Below are positions 1 through 8,478 of a DNA stretch of 64,000 bases, piece after piece (the stretch's first letter is position 1; the number at the start of each line of letters is the position of its first letter). The translations under genes and the position numbers were made by a program. The notes beneath the pieces are model-generated. The model had not been told where the DNA came from. It saw only the letters and a list, made by a program, of their open reading frames with translations, and did no database searches. Origin of the DNA: Corallochytrium limacisporum (taxonomy: Eukaryota > Opisthokonta); the NCBI GenBank assembly GCA_002811645.1, contig PDIP01000030.1, positions 86,481 to 150,480 on the forward strand, written 5' to 3'.

Positions 1-9
1 AAGTCATCA

Positions 10-870
10 TCACGCCGTATCCCAAATTTTGAAATGCGGCGGCAAATCGGCGTTTCTCCAGTACCGGGTCGCTTTGTGTATGTAGGTCTTGGAGGGGGTG
101 GAAAAGATAAGCCGATCGAGGAAGTGCATGAATGTGTTGACAGATGTGTAGGCTTGACACAAGGAGTAAGATACATGACCAAAGATGGATTGTGAAACCC
201 ACCTCACATGGTTGAGATCGAACTTGAGACGATATACCTAGGTTGACCTGACAATGTCCGTACGCCACTTAATTTGGGCCTATAATTGTGATCGCCCAAT
301 GCAGAGTCTATGAAGCGCTGATCCTGCAAGGCCTTATCGCCTACGTGCTTGATGAATCCAGATCGTGCCGCGATCTGCTAAGGGGTTGTCTGGATGTGGA
401 CACTGGACCAATGTTTCGTTTGTGTCCCCGCTCATGATTATCAACTTTTCATATTGCTGCACCCAGTTCTTCGTGGCCATAGGTTCTGTATCGCTCCATT
501 TCAAGGAAATTCCATCAGGGATTCCATCCACATCGAAGAGTCCAGCAAGAGTTTCAAATTCTGTGATTTTCTTGCCAGCCCCAACTGCTCCCAAACCCAT
601 CTGGTCTCCCTGTACATTGTTCGTCTCTGCCCGATATCCGTCAAACTAGCTTACTGGAGTACCCGCCAACGACGATGTTCAACGGAAGAGTTCCAAGGTT
701 TCCGGGATGGAGAACTGTGCGAGGGACAGGTTTCCCTAACATCATTTCCCAACAACAACACAGGAATCACGCTATAGGCAGCACCATATTCCTCAACAGC
801 ATCCAACCCTGCGCTGGCAACGATGACCACAACAGCAAAAGAAGCTCAACATACGGCACGAATGGAGGGG
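10..870 (-). pseudogene. Decayed gene for an unidentified, possibly secreted protein
   Basis: Protein-like sequence continues along the minus strand but jumps between reading frames at least four times. The pieces are a hydrophobic leucine-rich start near 860-825, a piece with GlyLeuAspAlaValGluGluTyr near 820-750, a piece ending near 640, a long piece at 640-365 (with PheAspValAspGlyIleProAspGly), a piece at 365-225 in the next frame, and a final piece at 225-10 ending in a normal stop. The 640-365 and 225-10 pieces share a frame, so the shifts between them compensate. I do not recognise the family. It is either a pseudogene or a gene damaged by indel errors in the assembly. No splice sites at the joins explain the shifts. 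Confidence 0.4.
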
Positions 871-1840
871 AGACGATGGCAGCAGTGAGCCAGAGGGAAG
901 GAACAATAAGAAACTCTCGTGGTTTCGCTAAACCCCCTGTGTAACCCCCCCCCTGTTTTAATCTCCGCGAGGCGGGTCGTGTGCGTCTCTTGCTGACATC
1001 AGTTGGAATTTTGGAATTGTTGCTGTGCGCGTCCCAGGCGCGGACACCTGCAGTGGAACAGAAGAAAGGAGAGGGGAAGGTTTTGGGAGGGGGGGAAGGC
1101 AGCGGTTCGACTCGTGGTGCCTTTTGAAACAGGGAGAAAGGAGAACGAGTTGTCTCGCATGGATGGGGACCCGCACGGGCACCAGACCCCAAGGCCCAGA
1201 ATTCGGTGTCGATGGATGTCCTTTTCATGGGACAGTCGAGCGGTGTGAGACATATTCACAGGCACGGCCGCTCTTTGAATGCAACCACAGTCGTACTCAT
1301 GCATGTGGGTATTTTCTCCGGTACGCATGCTCTTTTTCTGGGTCTAGTCCTTGTGGGCATGTGCCAGGTTGAAAAGGATATCCAGGAAACCAGCTTGCGG
1401 CCTTGAGCAGGAACGTCTTTATTTGTTGATGGATGTTGGAGTATTAGTAGTATTGTGCGGAGTATACAGAATGCACCGAGTTGTTCAACAGTTTCAGTTT
1501 CAGTGTCCCCAATACGCGGGCACACGCACGACCCGACAAGCGCAGGACACACCGTGCGGACTCTACAGCCCTGTTGTCTATGACATACAACCGGCCGGGT
1601 GATAGATACCAACCCACTCACGGAAATCAAAAGAATTCTCCCAGTCTTCTTGTTTACTCTGGTGATGATGATGAGCATTCCTATGTGCGCTATTTTGTGT
1701 GGTATGTGGTCTGGGAGTGATCTGTAACTTGGAAGAGGGGGATGAAAGGGAAGAAACATGGTGGTGGAGGGGACGTATACACTAGTAATACACGGCCGCG
1801 CTACCAAGTCTCGCTTACACTTGAATACAAACCTCCGACT
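871..1840. other. Gene-free stretch
   Basis: No supported gene. It contains a nine-C run at 945-953. Open frames here (the longest about 180 codons on the minus strand at 1256-1807) have no protein-like composition or recognisable motif. Confidence 0.5.
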
Positions 1841-2740
1841 TTAGAGGTCAAACAGCCAGGTCCAAGCCCACGCAGGCAACTTCCTTTCCCTCGGGTAGTA
1901 CGGGGATACAAATATCTTCAGATCACGATGATGTTGTCCTCCTTTGTACGTATGTACTTTTCCACTCCGTGTGCGGGAGGTGTCCTGAAGTATTGCGAAG
2001 GGCGTCCTACAAACCGATGCCATCAATCGAAGTATCAATACAATTCCGACCAACAGCAGTGTACCGGCATGGTCCCATATCTGGAAGAATGGCCCACACC
2101 CACACTGTGGCTTTGAAAGACATCCCGCGGCAGTGCAATACCATGCTTGAGCACGGGTAGCACCCTCAACAACTTCCTCATCGATTGTACATATGTACTC
2201 TGACCTTGATATCAAGTCCATTCCCTGTACCTTGGTTTCGTAACCGGCAGAGGAATCGCTGGGTACTGTCACTCTGCATGTCGGTGGCTCTCCATCTGGA
2301 ATGCTGGTGACGCCTGATCACTCAATACAAAGTGCAAACGGACGATCGATCGCTGTCGTCGCTTTTGCTTGAGCCGTCGGGGCCAAGTGTCTCAGCCTGA
2401 TCTGCTCCGGCCTTTGAATGACAAGTCGTTGTCTTCTGTACCTACTCCGCACTCCTATTTCCATCCAAAGGCGATTTCTTTCCTACGACTCTCTTTGTTC
2501 CAAAAATTGCGTAATTTGGTCAGTGAGTGGTGCAAGTTCGATGACCGGGTCGTGTGTATGTAAGCCCAGTCCGAAGCAGGCAGGATATCCCATCGGCCTT
2601 CTCACATCTATGACTCTTCTGCATGCCTATGACTGCGACAGTAGACGATTTAGTGTGCTCCTCTGCACACATATACAATCCAGATGCTTCATGCTTAAGA
2701 GCACTAAGCGAAGGAGGATTGGGAAGCACTGTGGATGAAA
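1841..2740 (-). pseudogene. Decayed gene for a cysteine-rich ectodomain with one membrane helix
   Basis: On the minus strand, frames at 2729-2520 and 2320-1841 look like coding sequence. The first has regularly spaced cysteines. The second has a cysteine cluster (CysThrAlaAlaGlyCys, then CysGlyCysGlyPro) followed by a single hydrophobic helix (about residues 85-105 of that piece) and a basic tail. They are joined by a stretch (2520-2320) where the frame changes more than once and stops occur. This reads as a type I membrane protein remnant. The family is not recognised. A copy of the dispersed 12-base motif lies about 200 bp upstream in the same orientation (2934-2945). Confidence 0.3.
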
Positions 2741-2933
2741 ATTGCTCTCCCCGCGTGTAATTTCAGACCCGTTGGAACCCTCGATATGATTTGTCGTATT
2801 GACTGACGTACAGATTTTGTTTGTCTTTACTTACTATGACAATGTACCGGAATTGACATGATGAATCTTGGAAGGTATTCTCTCGGTTTGGTTGATTCGT
2901 GAAATAACAGCCCGGCCTGGTGATTTTTCGCGA

Positions 2934-2945
2934 GTACTGAACATA
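2934..2945 (-). promoter_or_regulatory. Copy of dispersed TAYRTTHAGTAY motif
   Basis: A perfect match on the minus strand, about 200 bp upstream of the decayed gene at 1841-2740 and in the same orientation. Resemblance to an initiator (TTCAGT) makes a transcription start site possible, but this is inference. Confidence 0.3.
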
Positions 2946-4346
2946 CTGGACACTGCACTAATGCTGTATGTATGGAGGACAGTCAAGCACCGCCACTGAA
3001 ATATTGATCATGTCGGACGAGAGTCCCTGTGCGCAACAGAGAACGTGTTGAAAATAGATCCCGAAACGTCGCGTTGAGTACGGTGATTTCAGACCGTCAT
3101 ATCGCTCCAATAATGAATGTATCACAGCAGTATCAAGCGTCAGCAATCCACTACAGAAGGCTATCGACCACCACACGTTCGATACAAACATGCAGAGTTG
3201 ACCAACTTAACTCTCTGCACGCAAATGCTTCACCTCAAAGATTTAAACTATCTGAACCATTTTGTGGCTGCCACAGGTTAACTACGAAAACAGCCAGTGT
3301 TGACGCACCCAAATCGTGCAAAGCGCCGTTCTGCAAAGGAAACAAACCGCCGCACCGGGTGTTCGGACACCCCCAGGTGTGTGTGTCGCCTCTGTGTTGT
3401 TTTCATAGACCGGCTCTGTTAATGCTTGTCCATTGTCCTAAGTGTGTACGGAAACCTCCACGTCTCCCCTCTGCGGCGGCGGTAAAGGGGCGGTTGGTAT
3501 TGGGGACAGCTCTACTACAGCAAATCGCCGGCTGATCGAGAACGCCATACATTCTACTGCACTGAGCACCGCCGTACACAAAAACAAGGGGTTCAGCGAA
3601 CAAAGTACAAGAACACGGTGGTGGGCGGTGGTAGAACTGAAATTCCCCTGAATCCCGTATCCATATATTCAGTACCGCACCACCGTACATAGATTTGTGG
3701 CCGCACCGCCCCGCCTCTACCAATTTCAATGCTTGTTTAGCGGGCACTTCCCTCAGTGTGATAGAAATGTGAAAAAGTGAATGCCGCAGCTCCCGCAAAA
3801 CCAACCAGCGCACTTTCACTATCAAAGTATTGGCCTCACTCTTCCATGTTGAACTTCGCTCCCCACGATGAGCAGAAACCCTTCCATGAATCCCCCTAAT
3901 CTGTTGCATTTCATAGTAAAAGTAGGGACTCTATGATCCCAGGATGATGATATTATTACCGACCAAGATAGCGAAGGGTGAAGAAAAAATTATGAAAGAA
4001 TTTTTTTCATATTCCACTCAGGGGGACGGGGAGGGTGAGTGGGAGGGGGGGGGGGTTGTGTGGAATACTGTAAAGCAAACATGTGAAAAGAACGACACAC
4101 AACTGCGGACAGAAAGGCGAGGAACTTACTATTCGTCGAGCGACGACAGCCCTCCCCCCTCCTTCTGCTCTTCAGAGGGGTTCCACGGAGTGGGTAGCAT
4201 CGGTAGTGCATCGGTAGTACATACATTTAGTATAAGAAGAAAAGGAACAGTACCTCAGAAAGTGTCAAATGGCATGACCCGTTTTGGCACCTGGGGGCAC
4301 TCGGTCGGCAAACTGAGAGGGCACGTCGGTGTGTGCTGACTTAGGC
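2946..4346. other. Gene-free stretch with two motif copies
   Basis: No supported gene. It holds perfect copies of the dispersed 12-base motif at 3664-3675 and 4222-4233 (both plus strand) and a G11 run at 4045-4055. Overlapping open frames of about 168 codons at 3029-3535 (plus) and 3403-3909 (minus) have no recognisable domain. Confidence 0.45.
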
Positions 4347-4610
4347 TCAAGTGACGATTGATGGGCATGGATACCTCTGCTTGGTCAGATCTGCGTCATT
4401 GGTATCCACAATGTACTTGGATTTGTCGATCAGAGCGCGCAATCCGTTTCCCGACAGAGCAGAACCTCCGCGGGTGAACGTTTGGGCGAGGATAGTACCG
4501 GCACTGGAAACATCGCTGCATTTCAGTACTGATCCCGCCTGGGCACCCAATGGAGTTCAGGGCCTCTCAATTCCAGCGAATGAGAGCACAGCCAAAAGGG
4601 TCGTCTGCAT
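4347..4610 (-). pseudogene. Small secreted-protein ORF interrupted by one in-frame TGA
   Basis: An ATG at 4610 begins a typical signal-peptide start (MetGlnThrThrLeuLeuAlaValLeuSerPheAla). After 17 codons there is a TGA (4559-4557), and the same frame then stays open for 69 codons to a TGA at 4347. The second part reads as an ordinary soluble domain with two cysteines. There is no frameshift, only the single stop. Possible explanations are a recent nonsense mutation, a sequencing error, or programmed readthrough or selenocysteine insertion; the first two are more likely. The family is not recognised. Confidence 0.4.
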
Positions 4611-5344
4611 TACAGACTATCGATATTAAGTGCGATCTGCCCTAAAACTTACTTGCCAAATTTATTAGTGTTTGGTCCCCAATTTGAATATCCAAAAACG
4701 CGTGCCCATTCACCGGACTGGCGGATAGTTTTCCTTTTTCTCGGTCCGTGCACACCCGCGAGTTATGTCGTTGGGGTGGGGTGGGGCATTGCTGGCTGTT
4801 TTTTTTTTTCCGTCCCGCAACTTGCTGTAGTCGTCGTTGTCGTATCTGCTAGCATTCTCCGGCACTCTTGTCCTCCAATTGGTACACTTACTATGGCTTC
4901 TCTCACTGGGTCCGGCAGAGGCTCTGTGCGGTTCCTCTATGTGCTGTTGTGTTCTATAGATTGGCATGGAATCGTTCGAGTCTACGGACGACCTCCAGCA
5001 AACGGCAAAACACTTGCGGTATGAGTTTAAGGCTGTGCTGTGCCGTTGGTTTCGCGGCAGATGAATGTGTCGTTTGTGGATGTTGGTTCCGTGGCACATT
5101 GGCATCCTTTCGAAACCGTGCGAAGTACCTGCCATTTGGTACCTGCGTGGCAGGTCACAGGCGTTGCTATCCCAGTTAATGACTTCCTTTATTTGGAAAC
5201 TGATATGTAGCAATCAAGTTCTTGCATCCCAGGAAGTACCGCTATTTCAGAGGTGACGGTTGTCGCAGTATCTTCACCGGCGTGTCTGTCCAATGTCGAA
5301 AACATTTATCCGCGGACAATACGTGTACTACAACACAAAGCAGC
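4611..5344. other. Upstream region of the MARVEL gene
   Basis: Nothing coding recognised. It presumably contains the promoter and 5' leader of the gene starting at 5345. No obvious TATA box or motif copy was seen. Confidence 0.4.
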
Positions 5345-5998
5345 ATGGTTTCTCTTGATGTTCTCATGGAGCCCAAGGGCGCCATCAAGATCCTCGAGTT
5401 CGTAAGTCTTTCTTGACGAAGGTGCTTTTATTGGTGCGTCAACTTTTCGGTGCAGTGCATACTAACCTTGAGTATTCTTCTCTCCTAATTTTGGGGGTTC
5501 TCTTTTTGTTTCGTACAGCTACTCAACCTTATCGCTTGGTCAGTTCTGGCCTCGAGTAGTCCAGCTTGGGAGAGCCGCGGCAATATCAATAAGGATAACT
5601 ACGAGGGATCCGTCCAGTACCTTATGGCGATGCTCATCATTGGCTGGATCATGTCTATGGCTCTGGTAGGCGTCTATGCGATTGCTGACGATGCTTGGAC
5701 CGCAAACACGCAGGCTAAGTTCGGCACGTTTGATTTTGCCGGCACTGCTCTGTACTCTCTCCTGCTCTTCCTTGCCTCTGCCATCTGGGTCGGAATCGGT
5801 GACAACATTGACATTGTGGTGTTTGACAGCATCTTCAGCTCCAACTTTCCAGACAATGAAAAGAATCGCGCCGTCGCTGGATTTTCTTTCATGGCCTGGT
5901 TCATCTGGACTGTTAACTTGTGGTTCCTATACAAGGACACTAACATGCACAAGGGCAAAGCTTCTTCTGGGGGCAATGCTGCACCCTCCGGCGTCTAA
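5345..5998 (+). CDS. MARVEL-domain membrane protein, synaptogyrin-like
   Basis: Two exons, 5345-5401 and 5519-5998, encode 178 residues. The intron (5402-5518) starts GTAAGT, ends TACAG and has a TACTAAC branch point at 5460-5466; it lies between codons (phase 0). The protein has four hydrophobic helices: about residues 20-31, 54-77 (around TrpIleMetSerMet), 94-117 and 141-161. The first helix follows a short cytoplasmic N-terminus (MetGluProLysGlyAlaIleLys...LeuGlu), as in synaptogyrin/synaptophysin-type MARVEL proteins, which sit in transport vesicles and the plasma membrane. The tail is short, with Lys, Gly, Ser and Ala. The start was chosen because only this exon joins exon 2 in frame. 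It is tail-to-tail with ENY2. The subfamily is uncertain. Confidence 0.8.
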
Positions 5999-6152
5999 GC
6001 ACGCAAGAAAGCGAACTTCTCAGTTAAATTCTACATATAGACTTATCACTGCGGACCTCGTCACACTCAGATCGTTGCGAATCACGCAACTGGGTACACT
6101 TCTCTCAATCACGGCTACACGTTTGCTACATTTTTATATTACTGTAACGTTG

Positions 6153-6434
6153 TTACATTGTACTGAGGTACTCGCGAATGTCATGCACAAGGGATGCACG
6201 GATGTCGTCGGGAACCGACGCCCGGGCTTTCGGTGTCAGTTCCGCGACGAGCTGTTCCAGGGTAATTTGTTCTGTATCTTTTTGCTTTAGGGAAACGATA
6301 CAGTCCTGTTTGAGTCGGTCACGCCAACCTGACTCAACAAGCCGCTTGCGCAACTTTTCCTTAAGTCTTTCCTTCTCACCGCTCTGTTCAAGTTTGTGCA
6401 TGATCTGCTCCTTACTGAACCCCTCCCTATCCAT
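6153..6434 (-). CDS. ENY2/Sus1, SAGA DUB module and TREX-2 subunit
   Basis: The 93-residue protein matches the ENY2/Sus1 family along its whole length. It has an N-terminal helix, then the core GluLysGluArgLeuLysGlu...LeuArgLysArgLeuValGluSerGlyTrpArgAsp, and further on LeuValAlaGluLeuThrProLysAlaArgAlaSerValPro. ENY2 links the histone H2B deubiquitinase module of SAGA with mRNA export (TREX-2) in the nucleus. Length equals the usual 90-100 residues, and the start is a plain ATG. Animal and yeast homologues often contain introns; none is seen here. It converges with the MARVEL gene, leaving 154 bp between stops. Confidence 0.93.
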   Translation of the reverse strand: MDREGFSKEQIMHKLEQSGEKERLKEKLRKRLVESGWRDRLKQDCIVSLKQKDTEQITLEQLVAELTPKARASVPDDIRASLVHDIREYLSTM

Positions 6435-8267
6435 GTTTCTTGTTGCGGTTTACCTCAGCAAACTAAGCCAATCATATAGTCTTCAGTTCCAAATACGACA
6501 ATACACCCTGTTAACTTGAGCCTTGAAAGAACACACCCTAGTATGGTTCAGATTGCGTTGCTTACACATAATTAAGTCATGGTTTGGCATGGAGAGAACC
6601 CAGTTGGTTAAACCTCACTTGCTGGTACTTCTCAACTACCAAAACAGAACAGCAATATTCTACACGAGGGCGATCGGTACAAATCCAATTTTGGGTACGG
6701 GATGCGACACTTCTCATGCATTTGACTCGAAGTGTAAGAATGGCCTCAAAAGACAGAAGCACGGTACTCACGTCCATCTACCGAAACTAGAGACTGTTGC
6801 TGTGCCCCGGGGAGTTTGCAATAGCGCAGCAAGCGCAAACGGGGCATCGGCCAGTTCGCGCCCCTCCCACCTGCTGTCGTTGCTCCGACAAAACAGTGGG
6901 ACTGCCAGTTTGAGGCGAACTGCCAATGCATACCCAAGGAAGGCACCATCGAATGTACTGGGGGACCACTTCGTTTTCAAATGCCCGCCCGAGGCCGAGA
7001 CCCCTGGATCAGACACCCAACCCAAGCCCAGCCCATCACTTCCGCCCTGGCCCGCTGGCAGTTGGGCGAGGCGCACAAATAGGCCCCGAATTGGTGCTCA
7101 GTAGCAGTCGGGTCGAAAAAATGCTTTTGCGGAGCAAAGCCCCCACCCTCTCGCTTCCCTCCCTGCCCCCGTTTTCTTTCGTTGGGTTCTTGCATCACCC
7201 CGTCCCTATCTCTCACTCTCTCCCGCGGTCTCCCCCTCTTTCCTCGTCCCCCGTGTACGGCGCCGCTCACTCTCCACAGCCCTCCCGAGGCTCGGAGGNN
7301 NNNNNNNNNNNNNNNNNNNNNNNNNNNNNNNNNNNNNNNNNNNNNNNNNNNNNNNNNNNNNNNNNNNNNNNNNNNNNNNNNNNNNNNNNNNNNNNNNNNN
7401 NNNNNNNNNNNNNNNNNNNNNNNNNNNNNNNNNNNNNNNNNNNNNNNNNNNNNNNNNNNNNNNNNNNNNNNNNNNNNNNNNNNNNNNNNNNNNNNNNNNN
7501 NNNNNNNNNNNNNNNNNNNNGGGGTGGGGTGTCTCTCTCCCTTTTCGGATGGGATCCCAACTCCGTTTTTACCTCTAAAACTCGTTCTCGTCTTTGTTTC
7601 TTCCGGTCTCTTGTTCTTCTCGTTTTCCCAGTTTTCGCTGTTTGGTTTCTGCCTCGTCGTTCTTTCTTCACTCACACACCTCAATCCCCCACACTCGCCA
7701 TTGAAATTCAACGGCCGGGATCGCCAGGGCCTCCGAGCATTCCCTTTCGGTTCTTCTTGACGGCTCGATTGGGGAATATGGGAAAATGCGATAAGAACGT
7801 TGGATGGGTTTCCCCGCCGCCGTTCCGTTGCGGTCGGTGGGAGCAGCTTCCATACTTTTTGTACAGCACTTCAGGTGAGTCCGAGGCAGCCTTGCAACAC
7901 GGCTGTGCACTATCTGCGACCGTTGCCGTGCCTGCGCCCTTCCGCCGCCTCCCTCCTCGGCGGTGTTCATCATCGATCTATTTCCCAGCCCAGGCACCAG
8001 TACGGTTGCCCTGCGTCGGTTGAATATGTACCGGGCGGGTTGCAGTCGGTTTGCGCCAACCCGAAACGTCGGGGAGGGTGGGTTTTGACTGAGCAAGCCA
8101 AAATAAAAAGTTTTGAGATGTGTGATACACGGGGGCGCAAGTGTGAAGCGTAACTTCCTATTCTTCGTTTGGGCAACTCTGATGCCTTATGAGTTCTACT
8201 TTGTTGTACTTTTTCAGTCGTGTTCGTCTTTTGCATTTTCTTCAACAGACGTCAGCGTCCAGTTACC
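6435..8267. other. Long shared 5' region of ENY2 and the LtrA gene, with an assembly gap
   Basis: A divergent intergenic region. No coding sequence was recognised. Around 7140-7700 the plus strand is strongly pyrimidine-rich and flanks a run of N. A GTGAGT at 7871 and a CAACAG at 8242-8247 could bound a 5'-UTR intron of the downstream gene, but nothing in the sequence proves it. Confidence 0.4.
7299..7520. other. Assembly gap (222 N)
   Basis: Unresolved bases, flanked by C/T-rich sequence on the left and GGGGTGGGG on the right. This suggests a low-complexity or GC-rich tract that did not assemble. Confidence 0.99.
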
Positions 8268-8279
8268 ATGGACCCCAAC

Positions 8280-8442
8280 GTAGGTACTTGGAACTTTACG
8301 AAGACGGCGTCAGATGGAAATTGATCCTTTCAGTCAACGTTCAATGTGAACATGCGAACGAGGTTTTATTATTGCGGAGACACAAATATGACAAATCTTA
8401 ATTTTTAGGACGACCTCAGTCTCAGAATAACGTCTGATTTAG
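8280..8442 (+). other. Possible first intron of the LtrA-family gene
   Basis: An ATG in a strong context (TTACCATGG, ATG at 8268) opens four codons (8268-8279), followed by GTAGGT. Splicing from 8280 to the TTTAG ending at 8442 would join this exon in frame to GlySerGlyArgArgArg and then the main reading frame. A short first exon followed by a phase 0 intron is the layout of the MARVEL gene too. The donor is not ideal and no TACTAAC is seen, so this is only a candidate. Confidence 0.35.
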
Positions 8443-8478
8443 GGCTCAGGACGAAGACGACGTCCAATCTTGGCAGCT

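Noticed and set aside
1256..1807. 183-codon minus-strand frame
   Set aside because: No recognisable motif; starts at a non-ATG-like position in low-complexity sequence; no conservation clue.
3403..3909. 168-codon minus-strand frame overlapping a 168-codon plus-strand frame
   Set aside because: Both lack domain features, and two overlapping frames of equal quality suggest chance openness.
4588..4612. U2 snRNA-like CCTTTTGGCT on the minus strand
   Set aside because: Only ten bases match; the following U2 branch-recognition sequence is absent.
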